From positions 1 through 45,683 of the forward strand of contig CAYLYH010000022.1 of NCBI GenBank assembly GCA_964388155.1: a stretch of 45,683 nt of DNA, in the 5' to 3' direction. Positions 17,921 through 26,279 of the stretch are shown in pieces. The stretch comes from JACNKV01 sp964388155. Lineage in GTDB: Bacteria > Fidelibacterota > Marinisomatia > Marinisomatales > JACNKV01. Both the position numbers and the translations under genes were made by a program. The notes below the pieces were generated by a model that ran no database searches, had not been told where the DNA came from, and saw only the letters and a list, made by a program, of their open reading frames with translations. The stretch's first letter is position 1. Each line of letters begins with the position of its first letter.

Positions 17921-18026
17921 GGTAATTGGTTAGTGGTAGAGTGGTTATTGGTAAATTGGTGAGTTGGTTAGTGGTTTAGCTACACGTATTATTCTATATT
18001 ACCATTCACGACTAACCAATAACTAC
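17921..18026. repeat. inverted TTGGTTAGTGG-type microrepeat arms
   Basis: The gap between sucD and ndk contains a left arm (17921-17978) made of degenerate TTGGTTAGTGGT units. A right arm (18001-18030) is made of the complementary ACTAACCAATAAC units. The cleanest inverted match is GTTATTGGT at 17944-17952 with ACCAATAAC at 18015-18023. A short unique AT-rich spacer lies between. No gene fits inside. Confidence 0.65.
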
Positions 18027-18905
18027 TCACTTTTTAAGTGCCTTTAGCATTTTATTTCCAATTTCGGCAACGGATTCACAGACATCGATCTCGCATTCTT
18101 TTAGGATTCGCATCTTGGCTTCGGCGGTATCATCTCCGCCGGAAACGATCGCACCTGCATGCCCCATTCTGCGTCCTGGAGGAGCAGTTTGTCCGGCGAT
18201 AAATCCAACAACCGGTTTGGTCATGTTATCTCTGGCCCAATATGCAGCTTCAATCTCCATTTGACCGCCAATTTCACCAATGATAACTACACCTTCTGTT
18301 TCAGGATCGTTCTCAAATAATTCGAGCAGATCCCGCATAGTTGTGCCAATGATGGGATCACCGCCAATTCCGATTGCTGTAGTTTGACCAAGCCCGACGT
18401 CCACCAACTGTCCGATGGCTTCGTAAGTGAGCGTACCGGATTTTGACACAACACCGATGGAGCCTTTTTTTGTGATAAATCCGGGCATGATGCCAAGTTT
18501 GCACTCATCCACGGTAATAATACCGGGACAGTTTGGCCCGACTAAACGGGTCCCGTTCGCATCCACTACTTTTTTAACAGTGATCATATCCTGGACAGGA
18601 ATTCCTTCTGTGATACAGACAACTGTTTCAATCCCGGCATCAGATGCTTCTAGAACGGCTTCTGCAGCAAACGGAGGTGGTACAAAAATAATTGAAACAT
18701 CAGCTCCGGTTTCCTTTTTAGCATCCTCAACGGAATTAAAAACCGGAACTTTTCCGTCTAAGGCAGTTTGTCCGCCTTTTCCGGGTGTGACCCCGGCAAC
18801 GATGTTCGTACCGTATTCCAGCATCTGAGTAGCGTGAAATGTTCCCTCAGAACCGGTAATCCCCTGCACGACAACTTTTGAATCTTTGTTGACTAATATT
18901 GACAT
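18027..18905 (-). CDS. sucD: succinate-CoA ligase, alpha subunit
   Basis: The CoA-binding and phosphohistidine subunit of succinyl-CoA synthetase in the TCA cycle. The 292-residue chain has the GITGSEGTFHA start, the GPNCPG loop and the active His249 in GRRMGHAGAI, close to E. coli His246. It forms an operon with sucC, 25 bp upstream. The order sucC-sucD is the usual one. Confidence 0.97.
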   Translation of the reverse strand: MSILVNKDSKVVVQGITGSEGTFHATQMLEYGTNIVAGVTPGKGGQTALDGKVPVFNSVEDAKKETGADVSIIFVPPPFAAEAVLEASDAGIETVVCITEGIPVQDMITVKKVVDANGTRLVGPNCPGIITVDECKLGIMPGFITKKGSIGVVSKSGTLTYEAIGQLVDVGLGQTTAIGIGGDPIIGTTMRDLLELFENDPETEGVVIIGEIGGQMEIEAAYWARDNMTKPVVGFIAGQTAPPGRRMGHAGAIVSGGDDTAEAKMRILKECEIDVCESVAEIGNKMLKALKK

Positions 18906-18930
18906 TGTATTTATACTCTCTAAGTTTAGA

Positions 18931-20106
18931 TTAACTTATTGTGGCTTTTACAACTTTATCGGCGGCATCCTGCATATTATCTGCAGGGATGATGGAAAGC
19001 CTGGACTGTGCTAAGATATTTTTTGCTTCTTCGGCATTGGTTCCATCTAATCTGACAACAACGGGAACTTTTAGGCCAAGATCGGTCACAGCTTGAATAA
19101 CACCGTTAGCCACGCGATCGCACCGCACGATTCCGCCGAAAATATTGATTAGTATCGCTTTTACATTTTCATCAGAAAGAATAATCTTGAATCCATTCTT
19201 AACAGTTTCCGCGCTGGCGGTTCCGCCGACATCCAAGAAGTTTGCCGGATCACCACCGGCAAGTTTGATGATATCCATCGTCGCCATTGCCAATCCGGCT
19301 CCATTGACCATGCATCCGACATTACCATCTAATTTAATGTAATTCAGATCGTATTTACCTGCTTCAACTTCTGTAGGATCTTCTTCACTTAGATCACGTA
19401 AACCTGCAATTTCTTTTTGACGGTACATTGCGTTATCATCGAAATTGAATTTAGCATCTAGTGCTACAACCTCACCATCATCTGTTTCTACTAGCGGATT
19501 AATCTCAACTAATGATGCATCTGTCCCGCGATAGCAGGCATACATATCCATAAACACTTTGACGGCAATCTTAAATGCTTGCCCTTTAAGATCAAGCGCA
19601 AACGCAAGCGTCCGTGCTTGATAGGATTTCATTCCAAGTAGCGGGTCGATCCATACTTTTTCAATTTTCTCGGGTGTCTCAGCAGCGACCTTTTCGATAT
19701 CCATACCGCCTTCCGTAGAAACCATCACGACATCTTTTCCTTTAGATCGGTCTAACAAAATGGCTGCGTAAAATTCTTTGGCAATGTCTAATGCCTGTGT
19801 AATGTACACTTTTTGTACCAATTTCCCCTCTGCACCGGTTTGAGGTGTGACCAAATTCATTCCTAAAATATTCTCAGCATTTTTTATGGCTGAGTTAAAA
19901 TCAGGTGAATATTTTACTCCGCCGCCTTTTCCGCGACCTCCGGCATGGATCTGTGCTTTAACAACAACAGCTTCGGTATTGAATGCACGCTGAACCCGTT
20001 TTATTGTCTCTACAGCTTGATCTATATTCTCGATTGTGTATCCGTCCTGAATCGGAACTCCATAATCTTTTAGTAACTTTTTTCCTTGATACTCGTGGAT
20101 TTTCAA
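18931..20106 (-). CDS. sucC: succinate-CoA ligase, beta subunit
   Basis: ATP-grasp subunit giving nucleotide specificity and succinate binding. The 391-residue protein begins KIHEYQGKKLLKDYGVP. It has the Gly-rich AGGRGKGGG loop, the LVEINPLVE metal site and the GGIVRCDRVA segment. The start codon is TTG (20106), six bases after a GGAG site; no better in-frame ATG lies nearby. It pairs with sucD downstream. Confidence 0.96.
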   Translation of the reverse strand: MKIHEYQGKKLLKDYGVPIQDGYTIENIDQAVETIKRVQRAFNTEAVVVKAQIHAGGRGKGGGVKYSPDFNSAIKNAENILGMNLVTPQTGAEGKLVQKVYITQALDIAKEFYAAILLDRSKGKDVVMVSTEGGMDIEKVAAETPEKIEKVWIDPLLGMKSYQARTLAFALDLKGQAFKIAVKVFMDMYACYRGTDASLVEINPLVETDDGEVVALDAKFNFDDNAMYRQKEIAGLRDLSEEDPTEVEAGKYDLNYIKLDGNVGCMVNGAGLAMATMDIIKLAGGDPANFLDVGGTASAETVKNGFKIILSDENVKAILINIFGGIVRCDRVANGVIQAVTDLGLKVPVVVRLDGTNAEEAKNILAQSRLSIIPADNMQDAADKVVKATIS

Positions 20107-20135
20107 ATGAGTCTCCTTGTTGCTTGTGTCAAAAC

Positions 20136-20165
20136 CATCGCAGGATGGAAAACCACCCTGCGATG
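20136..20165 (-). terminator. hairpin terminator after the COG2403 gene
   Basis: CATCGCAGG (20136-20144) pairs with CCTGCGATG (20157-20165). On the minus-strand RNA the stem extends by a G-U pair and three more pairs to a UUUU loop, and is followed by GGTTTTG. It lies 12 bp after the stop of the 20178-21494 gene and before sucC, so it would separate or attenuate the two units. Confidence 0.65.
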
Positions 20166-20177
20166 ATTATGGTATTT

Positions 20178-21494
20178 CTATTTTAAGTATGGTTTTAAAA
20201 CGTCTGTTAGAGTTGGTTTCCCAATCTCCTGCAAATCGTACGTAACCCGAACGGATGGTTGTTTGATATCAATGACTCTTCTCAAATCAATCGGTGTTCC
20301 AATGATGACAACATCACATTCCGTGTTTGCAATCGTCGTTTCGAGATCTTTGATTTGTTCTCCGCCATATCCCATTGCCGGTAACAATTCTCCGATATCG
20401 GGATATTGTTCAAAGGTATTAACTAATTTCCCAACGATATATGGTCGTGGATCAACGACATCTTTGGCACCAAACTTTTCAGCAGCAACCATACCAGCAC
20501 CGTAAGCCATTTCTCCGTGGGTCAGGGTCGGGCCGTCTTCAACGACTAAAGCGGTTTTCCCGAGGATGAGATCCGCATCTTCAACAGAGATGGGAGAAGC
20601 TGCATCGATAATGGTCGCAGTCGGGTTGATGTCACGGACGTTCCAACGGACTTCATCAATATCTTCAGTATCCGCTGTATCGATTTTATTGATGATAACC
20701 ACATCAGCCATTCTAAGGTTGACTTCCCCGGGATAATACGCAAGCTCATGCCCCGGCCGGTGCGGATCAACGACAACGATGTTCAAATCCGGTTTGTAAA
20801 ACGGTAAATCGTTGTTCCCTCCATCCCAAAGGATGACGTCGGCTTCTTTCTCCGCTTCGGCAAGAATTGCCCCGTAATCCACACCGGCGTACACAATAGT
20901 GCCGGTGTTAATATGTGGTTCATATTCTTCCATTTCTTCTATCGTACAGTCATGTTTTACTAAGTCATCTAACGTGGCAAAACGCTGGACTTTTTGTTTA
21001 ACCAGATCGCCATAGGGCATTGGATGACGTATAGCAGCCACTTTTTTACCGGCGTCTTTCAACAGTTTTGCAACAAGACGCGTGGTTTGACTTTTTCCGC
21101 ATCCTGTGCGAACAGCCCCAATTGAAATCAGTGGTTTGCTGGATTTAATCATGGTTGGCTCAGCGCCCAAGAGCTTGAAGTGTGCTCCGGTAACCATTAC
21201 ACGAGAAGCTTTGTGCATGATGTCTTCGTGAGAAATATCCGAGTAAGCAAAGATGACTTCTTCGATGTTATGTCGATCTATCAGCACTTCAAGATCTGAT
21301 TCATCGTGAATTTCTATTCCGTTCGGATAGAGGTCACCAGCTAATTCGGCAGGATAAACTCTACCTTCGATATCCGGGATTTGTGTCGCTGTAAATGCTA
21401 CAACATCGTACTGTTCGTTATCGCGGTACAGGACGTTAAAGTTGTGAAAATCACGCCCTGCAGCGCCCATGATAAGTGTTCTAATTCGTCTCAT
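20178..21494 (-). CDS. COG2403 P-loop protein, cyclic 2,3-diphosphoglycerate synthetase-like
   Basis: A 438-residue protein resembling the archaeal cyclic 2,3-diphosphoglycerate synthetase family (often annotated only as 'GTPase'). The N-terminal 110 residues are Rossmann-like (RRIRTLIMGAAGRDFHNFN). A Walker A motif follows (GAVRTGCGKSQTT, 126-138). DVILWDGGNNDLPFY near 235 could serve as Walker B, and VVIINKIDT near 270 resembles a G4 motif. In methanogens the enzyme cyclises 2,3-diphosphoglycerate, a thermoprotectant and phosphate store. In bacteria the function is unproven, so the product name is family-based. It uses a TAAGGAAA site just upstream and follows the S23 gene. Confidence 0.8.
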   Translation of the reverse strand: MRRIRTLIMGAAGRDFHNFNVLYRDNEQYDVVAFTATQIPDIEGRVYPAELAGDLYPNGIEIHDESDLEVLIDRHNIEEVIFAYSDISHEDIMHKASRVMVTGAHFKLLGAEPTMIKSSKPLISIGAVRTGCGKSQTTRLVAKLLKDAGKKVAAIRHPMPYGDLVKQKVQRFATLDDLVKHDCTIEEMEEYEPHINTGTIVYAGVDYGAILAEAEKEADVILWDGGNNDLPFYKPDLNIVVVDPHRPGHELAYYPGEVNLRMADVVIINKIDTADTEDIDEVRWNVRDINPTATIIDAASPISVEDADLILGKTALVVEDGPTLTHGEMAYGAGMVAAEKFGAKDVVDPRPYIVGKLVNTFEQYPDIGELLPAMGYGGEQIKDLETTIANTECDVVIIGTPIDLRRVIDIKQPSVRVTYDLQEIGKPTLTDVLKPYLK

Positions 21495-21508
21495 AGTATT
21501 TTCCTTAA

Positions 21509-22036
21509 GTGTTAATGTGTTAGAGTGTTATTGTGTTAGAGTGGTTATGTGTTCGGAGTTGATGAATTCGTCAGGGAGAATTATCGAAGTTTGTCTATCA
21601 CCATAATTTCCTACCGGTTCACTTATTTTATTACTTGAGCGTGATTTATTCACGTATTTCAATAAACCCAATGTCACAGCTCGTGTTTCCCTTGCACGCT
21701 TTTGAAGTAACAATACTTCATCCTTATTCAAATAACCATTATCAAGGGTAATATAAAGGAGACTTATTACTTCGCTGGCTGAACTTTGGGAAATATTTAA
21801 AAATCGCACAAATTCCTTATTGTGAAAACGCGAAAATCCTTCAGCGATGTTTGTCATTACGGACACCCTTGCCCTGCGTAATTGGTCTCTTAGTCCAAAA
21901 TCCTTTGATAACTGCCCTGTTTTAGTAATATGATAAATATCACTGACTAATAATCTGGCTTTTTGCCAGCATATCAAATCTTCAAATCGTGTGATTTTTT
22001 CCATTATATTAATACCTTAACACTCGAACACGCTCC
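21509..22036. repeat. S23 gene bracketed by inverted GTGTTMGAGTG microrepeats
   Basis: The left arm (21509-21558) repeats GTGTTAGAGTGTTA-like units about three times. The right arm (22015-22036) is CCTTAACACTCGAACACGCTCC, the reverse complement of the same unit. TGTTAGAGTGTTA (21518-21530) matches the complement of TAACACTCGAACA (22018-22030) at 12 of 13 positions. The arms enclose the four-helix-bundle gene, and its last codons lie inside the left arm. The layout resembles a small element, but no transposase is present. Confidence 0.55.
21528..22004 (-). CDS. four-helix bundle protein (S23 / 23S rRNA intervening-sequence family)
   Basis: A 158-residue all-helical protein: FEDLICWQKARLLVSDIY, then LRDQLRRARVSVMTNIAEGFSR and the FVRFLNISQSSASEVISLLY segment. 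These match the family first found inside 23S rRNA intervening sequences of Leptospira and common as stray single genes elsewhere. It forms a pentameric four-helix bundle in solved members; its function is unknown and it is not a ribosomal protein. Here it is not in an rRNA gene. About 40 C-terminal residues beyond the bundle are low in conservation and the stop lies in a microrepeat arm. Flanking genes are unrelated metabolic genes. Confidence 0.88.
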   Translation of the reverse strand: MEKITRFEDLICWQKARLLVSDIYHITKTGQLSKDFGLRDQLRRARVSVMTNIAEGFSRFHNKEFVRFLNISQSSASEVISLLYITLDNGYLNKDEVLLLQKRARETRAVTLGLLKYVNKSRSSNKISEPVGNYGDRQTSIILPDEFINSEHITTLTQ

Positions 22037-22038
22037 TA

Positions 22039-23673
22039 CTATTTTTCCGACATAAACGGATAACGATAATCCTTTGGTGGATCGAATGTCTCTTTTATTG
22101 TGCGTTGAGATATCCATCGGATAAGATTAAACATCGATCCGGCTTTGTCATTCGTGCCGGAAGCTCGCCCACCGCCAAACGGCTGTTGACCGACAACGGC
22201 TCCGGTAGGTTTATCGTTGATGTAGAAATTTCCTGCAGCATGAGTAAGTGTATCAGAAGCTTCAATCACAGCTTTACGATCATTGGCAAAGACGGCACCG
22301 GTTAACGCATACGGCGATGTTGTATCAACCAATTTTAGGGTTTCATCCCAATCTTGAGGATCATAAACATATATGGTCAGCACCGGACCGAAAATTTCTT
22401 CTTCCATAGTTTTAAAATGCGGATTAGCAGTTACGATCGTTGTAGGTTCAATAAAGTAGCCTGTGGAATCATCGTAGTTTCCGCCGGTGATGATTTCTGC
22501 ATCATCGGAGTTCTTGGCATAATCAATGTAACGCGTAATAGAATCAAATGCCGGTTTGTCAATAACCGCGTTCATAAAGTGAGTGAAGTCTTCCGGGTCG
22601 CCAACAGTAACAGTCGAAATTTCGTTCAAATATTTTACCTTGACTTCATCCCAAATTACAGATGGAATATAGGCACGTGAAAGTGCAGAACATTTCTGTC
22701 CCTGATACTCAAAAGCACCGCGAACCATAGCCGTTACAAGCCCATCAACATTAGCGGTTTCATGCGCAATGCAAAAATCCTTGCCACCGGTTTCACCGAC
22801 AATTCTCGGGTAGGATTTATAGTTTTGAATATTATTTCCGATGGTTTTCCACATATTCTGAAAAACTGCCGTAGATCCTGTAAAATGCACGCCGGCAAGG
22901 ATTTCGCTTTTCATCACATTCGGACCGATTTTGGAACCGGGACCGGGGATGAAGTTAATCACGCCATCCGGCATTCCGGCTTCTTTAAATAATTGCATCA
23001 AAAAATACGCCGGATATACTGCACTAGATGCCGGTTTCCAAAGCACGACATTTCCCATCAAAGCGGGAGCGGTGGGGAGATTTCCAGCGATACTTACAAA
23101 ATTAAATGGCGTTACAGCAAAAACGAATCCTTCAAGCGGGCGATGCTCAACTTGGTTCCACATTCCGGCAGGAGAGTAGAGGGGTTGCTGCTCATAAATT
23201 TCTTGAGCGTACTCAGTGTTAAAATTAAAAAAGTCAATCAGTTCGCAGGCGGAATCAATTTCCGCCTGAAATGCATTTTTACTGACATTCAACATCGTAG
23301 CGGCATTCAATAGATCGCGATAAGGTCCGGTGAGAAGTGTAGCCATTTTTTTGAAAATTGCTACGCGGTGTTCCCAAGGAGTCGTTGACCATGTTTTCCA
23401 TGCTTCTTGTGATGCATCAATCGCCGCTTGAACTTCTGTTTCTCCGGCAAGGTGGTAGGTTGCTAATATATGCTGATGGTCATGCGGAATAACACAGGTA
23501 GCGGTGTGCCCGGTTTTGATTTCTTTTCCGCCGATAATAAGTGGAATTTCAATCTGCTTGGATTTTAATTCTTCGATTTTATATTTGAGAGAAGACTTTT
23601 CCGGAGACCCCTGCTCATAGGATTTTATCGGTTCATTTTCTGCAATCGGAACCGTGACAATTTTGTTTGGCAT
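22039..23673 (-). CDS. pruA: L-glutamate gamma-semialdehyde (1-pyrroline-5-carboxylate) dehydrogenase
   Basis: NAD-dependent oxidation of glutamate semialdehyde to glutamate, the second step of proline breakdown. The 544-residue protein is the long stand-alone form shared with mitochondrial ALDH4A1. It has an N-terminal extension to about 45, the family's TPFNFVSIAGNLP (188-200), catalytic Glu294 in GETGGKDF and Cys328 in GQKCSA. NDKPTGAVVGQQPFGG near the C-terminus binds substrate. No proline dehydrogenase is in view. An AAGGAT site precedes the ATG. A TATACT box about 100 bp upstream (minus strand) could be a -10 element, but I see no good -35. Confidence 0.93.
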   Translation of the reverse strand: MPNKIVTVPIAENEPIKSYEQGSPEKSSLKYKIEELKSKQIEIPLIIGGKEIKTGHTATCVIPHDHQHILATYHLAGETEVQAAIDASQEAWKTWSTTPWEHRVAIFKKMATLLTGPYRDLLNAATMLNVSKNAFQAEIDSACELIDFFNFNTEYAQEIYEQQPLYSPAGMWNQVEHRPLEGFVFAVTPFNFVSIAGNLPTAPALMGNVVLWKPASSAVYPAYFLMQLFKEAGMPDGVINFIPGPGSKIGPNVMKSEILAGVHFTGSTAVFQNMWKTIGNNIQNYKSYPRIVGETGGKDFCIAHETANVDGLVTAMVRGAFEYQGQKCSALSRAYIPSVIWDEVKVKYLNEISTVTVGDPEDFTHFMNAVIDKPAFDSITRYIDYAKNSDDAEIITGGNYDDSTGYFIEPTTIVTANPHFKTMEEEIFGPVLTIYVYDPQDWDETLKLVDTTSPYALTGAVFANDRKAVIEASDTLTHAAGNFYINDKPTGAVVGQQPFGGGRASGTNDKAGSMFNLIRWISQRTIKETFDPPKDYRYPFMSEK

Positions 23674-23839
23674 GTAATATCCTTAATTAATAACTGAATT
23701 ATTGAATTTCACCATAAATTTAGCTTGCAAATTTACTTGTGCTAGCTCATCAGAAACAAGTATAGCGGAATAATTTAAAATGAAAATTTTGAAAATACTC
23801 TATGTGTAAATACTTTCGAAGATCAAGGATGTTGTAATA

Positions 23840-23869
23840 AAAAGGCACGGAATTAATTCCGTGCCTTTT
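23840..23869 (-). terminator. Rho-independent terminator after the PpiD-like gene
   Basis: A perfect 30-bp palindrome: AAAAGGCACGGAATT followed directly by its reverse complement. It folds to a stem of about 13 bp with a 4-base AATT-type loop. On the minus strand it is followed by a TATTAC stretch after the stem's own terminal T run. It lies 28 bp past the stop at 23898. Being symmetric, it may also stop transcription from the other side. Confidence 0.85.
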
Positions 23870-23897
23870 GACAAAAAAGCTTTAGAAAAAACCAATC

Positions 23898-25739
23898 CTA
23901 GAAATAGTATTTCCGATTATCCACAATCTCAGCATCCGATTTTTTACCGTCAATCCAATTTGTATATGCAGCAGATTGTTTCTGATTTAAGAGAGTTTTT
24001 TGTAAAACATTTTTCTGTACTTCAAAATCTGTAGAATCCACAGTTTCAATTTCGAGAACCTGTAATAGTGCAAATCCGCGGGAGGTTTTTACCGGCCCGA
24101 CTAAGTCTTCGACTGTGGCTGACAACAACGCACCGGTGGCAAAATTACTCCGCCCAATGGACGAAAATCCACGATTCAGTGTTTTCGAATCTTTTTCGCT
24201 GTGTTCTACCGCCTTATTTTCATCGATTAACTCTTGAAACGTAGCCCCGTTTTCGATTCTTAAACGAAAATCATTTGCCATCTTTTCTGCCGCAGACATC
24301 ATCTTGTCTTTTTCTATTTCTTGCTTGATTTGTTCTTTAACCTCATCAAAGGGTGCGGGTCCGGCAGCAATGACAGAGTCGATTGTAAATACGGCGACAA
24401 AGTTATCATTCTCGAGTGGTTCAGATACCTGCCCAACTTCGGTACGAAATGCAAATCTGGTGACACTTCTCATCGATCCTAATGACGGAATATAAATTGT
24501 TTCTTCATCGATATTATTTACGTCTGAAATGCTAACGTCATGGGAATCAACGGCAGTATTAAATCCAAAATCCTGTGCATCATAGCTGAATAATGTGGCT
24601 TTTCGTCGAATCTCGTCAAGAGTTTTTGCACTGATCTCAATATTGAAAAGGATATGCGCAGCATTTACTTGTTCTTTTCCGTCAGATGTCTTCTTACCGT
24701 TTACCCGGATAACGTGGTATCCGAATCGGGATAGAACCGGTCCGACAATCTCACCTTTTTTTGCTGAGAAGGCTGCTTCTTCAAATGCCGGGACCATTTG
24801 CCCGCGTCCAAACCATCCGAGGTTTCCGCCTTTCCCGGAGTCCGGTGTCACGGCGTTGCTTGGGTCTTCTGTATATTCATTTGCCAGAGATGCAAAATCT
24901 TTCCCCGACAGTGCTTGGTTTTTAATTTCAAGTGCTAAGTCATACACATACGTTGTATCTTCGTATGACGGCATTTTTTCCCAAGAAGCATACCGCAGAC
25001 TGCGATTTTCGGGGCGGTCATGATCATCGATATTTTCATTGTACGTTGTCAGGATTTCTTCATCCGTGGCGGTTAAAGCTTCAGCATCAAGAGCATCTTT
25101 TGTGATGTGTAGAACATCTACGGTGTAATCGATATTCCGCTTTGTATATTCCTCTATAATTTCGGATTCCGTAACCGATACCGATGAAAGAATCATTTGT
25201 TGAAGCTTATAGCGCGGAATATAGTTGCGCATATAGTTTTCTACCTGAATCCAGTATTGCTCCATTTCAGCCGGATTTGCCAGTGCCTGCTCATATTTCG
25301 CCTGATCAAATTGCCCGTCAGTTTGGAATGAGGGCTGAGATTGTAAAAATGCCGGTGGATTATTTTGCAGATGGTAAATAACTTCTTCATCTGTAGCGAC
25401 GAGTCCAAGGTTTTCGACTTCTTGTTGGATGAGAATATCCTGAACAAAATTGTCCCAAACCTGTTCACGAATTCGATTTATTTGTGTGTCGTCAATCGAT
25501 TGACCGTTTGCACGAATTTGATCCAGTTGACGTCCGACCTGCTGTGAAAAAATGTCAGGTGAAATAGTCTCTCCATTCACTTTCCCGATTGCTTTTGACG
25601 GATCAACTTTTCCTAGAAGTTCATCGATAATATTTGCACCGCCAACGAGCCCACCAACGGTCATACTCAATACGAACAAAGCAAGTAGTGCCCATAGTAC
25701 CACATGCATTTTGTTCCTCATAGTTGTCATCATTGCCAT
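23898..25739 (-). CDS. ppiD: PpiD/SurA-like peptidylprolyl isomerase
   Basis: A membrane-anchored periplasmic folding factor of 613 residues. An N-terminal transmembrane anchor (about 10-33) precedes a SurA_N_3-like chaperone domain (about 45-210). Residues 245-355 form a parvulin rotamase domain (DFASLANEYTEDPSN, GGNLGWFGRGQMVPAFEEAAF, GYHVIRV). A second, degenerate parvulin-like region starts with VNAAHILFNI near 360. The single anchor plus chaperone plus rotamase order is that of PpiD, which assists outer-membrane and secreted proteins. T9SS cargo in the same window is a plausible client (inference). AAGGAT precedes the ATG. A terminator follows. Confidence 0.88.
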   Translation of the reverse strand: MAMMTTMRNKMHVVLWALLALFVLSMTVGGLVGGANIIDELLGKVDPSKAIGKVNGETISPDIFSQQVGRQLDQIRANGQSIDDTQINRIREQVWDNFVQDILIQQEVENLGLVATDEEVIYHLQNNPPAFLQSQPSFQTDGQFDQAKYEQALANPAEMEQYWIQVENYMRNYIPRYKLQQMILSSVSVTESEIIEEYTKRNIDYTVDVLHITKDALDAEALTATDEEILTTYNENIDDHDRPENRSLRYASWEKMPSYEDTTYVYDLALEIKNQALSGKDFASLANEYTEDPSNAVTPDSGKGGNLGWFGRGQMVPAFEEAAFSAKKGEIVGPVLSRFGYHVIRVNGKKTSDGKEQVNAAHILFNIEISAKTLDEIRRKATLFSYDAQDFGFNTAVDSHDVSISDVNNIDEETIYIPSLGSMRSVTRFAFRTEVGQVSEPLENDNFVAVFTIDSVIAAGPAPFDEVKEQIKQEIEKDKMMSAAEKMANDFRLRIENGATFQELIDENKAVEHSEKDSKTLNRGFSSIGRSNFATGALLSATVEDLVGPVKTSRGFALLQVLEIETVDSTDFEVQKNVLQKTLLNQKQSAAYTNWIDGKKSDAEIVDNRKYYF

Positions 25740-25906
25740 AAATGTATCCTTAATGTTATTCTGTCTATAAAGGGGTGCGAATTTACTGCATCAAAATTCT
25801 TGAAACAACGATTGAAAATTTAGGTTGAAAATTCTTTGTCTTTGATCCTGGCGTGCAATTTTAGGTGTATTGAAACAAGGTTAACTAGATGGATTATTTG
25901 ATGATG

Positions 25907-25922
25907 TGTGATTTGAGTCACA
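25907..25922. promoter_or_regulatory. CRP/FNR-family consensus operator
   Basis: TGTGATTTGAGTCACA matches the TGTGA-N6-TCACA consensus of CRP-type regulators at all ten fixed positions. It lies 168 bp upstream of the ppiD start, on the far side of a hairpin region from the cupin gene. No regulator gene of this family is in the window, so the binding protein is unknown. The sequence could also act merely as a 5-bp hairpin. Confidence 0.5.
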
Positions 25923-25955
25923 GATAATCACGTTTAAAAGGTGTTAACTTTTCGT

Positions 25956-26013
25956 GGGAGTCGGAAGTGCCTCCTTGGTTTTATGATTATTTAATTCCTC
26001 ATTTCCGGCTCCC
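25956..26013 (+). ncRNA. long hairpin, possible terminator or small RNA
   Basis: The arm at 25956-25969 pairs over all 14 positions with the arm at 26000-26013, around a 30-base loop, and is followed by TTTATATT. Two pairs are G-U when the + strand is transcribed but would be A-C mismatches on the minus strand. The stem is therefore intact only as + strand RNA. No gene precedes it on this strand, so it may end a small RNA that starts near the CRP-like site. Confidence 0.4.
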
Positions 26014-26067
26014 TTTATATTGATTTCTATTACAAAGTATGCTCTTACGCAAACAATATCTTCCTTA

Positions 26068-26101
26068 AAAACACAGAGTCTTCTCCGCCAGTCTGTGTTT
26101 T
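26068..26101. other. AAAACACAGA / TCTGTGTTTT hairpin
   Basis: A perfect 10-bp stem with a 14-base loop lies 55 bp downstream of the longer hairpin. The U-run sits on the minus strand side (TTTTTAAGG), so it would work best as a minus-strand terminator, although no upstream minus gene is obvious. Role unclear. Confidence 0.4.
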
Positions 26102-26125
26102 AGACATTTTCCGTTAACCATTTTA

Positions 26126-26210
26126 CATTTTCCATGGTATTACGCTACCTCCGGTAGCGTAGAATTGACATAGTCAATTTACTCCAAATTATCCTAAACC
26201 ATTTTCCATG
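26126..26210. repeat. double-hairpin unit flanked by 11-bp direct repeats
   Basis: CATTTTCCATG occurs at 26126-26136 and again at 26200-26210. The 63 bp between contain two back-to-back perfect hairpins: TACGCTACC/GGTAGCGTA with a TCC loop (26141-26161) and AATTGAC/GTCAATT with an ATA loop (26163-26179). This looks like a REP-like or MITE-like palindromic unit with a target duplication, but only one copy is in view. Confidence 0.5.
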
Positions 26211-26279
26211 TATGCTTCTTTCTCTTTAACTTGACATGCGTTCCTTTGTGAAAAATCCATCTGAAAATAGAGTAAAATT

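Larger units (their letters stand above)
25740..26279. other. 540-bp regulatory/structured gap between divergent genes
   Basis: No open frame of credible length lies here. Between ppiD (-) and the cupin gene (+), the gap holds a CRP-type palindrome (25907-25922), a long GU-compensated hairpin (25956-26013), a second hairpin (26068-26101), and a 63-bp double-hairpin unit between 11-bp direct repeats (26126-26210). The density of folded elements suggests a structured RNA or small palindromic element as well as promoters for both flanking genes. Confidence 0.6.

Noticed and set aside
21528..22004. Ribosomal protein S23
   Set aside because: The S23 name is historical; the family is a four-helix bundle not found in the ribosome.
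26231..26259. TTGACA promoter before the cupin gene
   Set aside because: A -35-like box is present but no acceptable -10 box lies at 16-18 bases.
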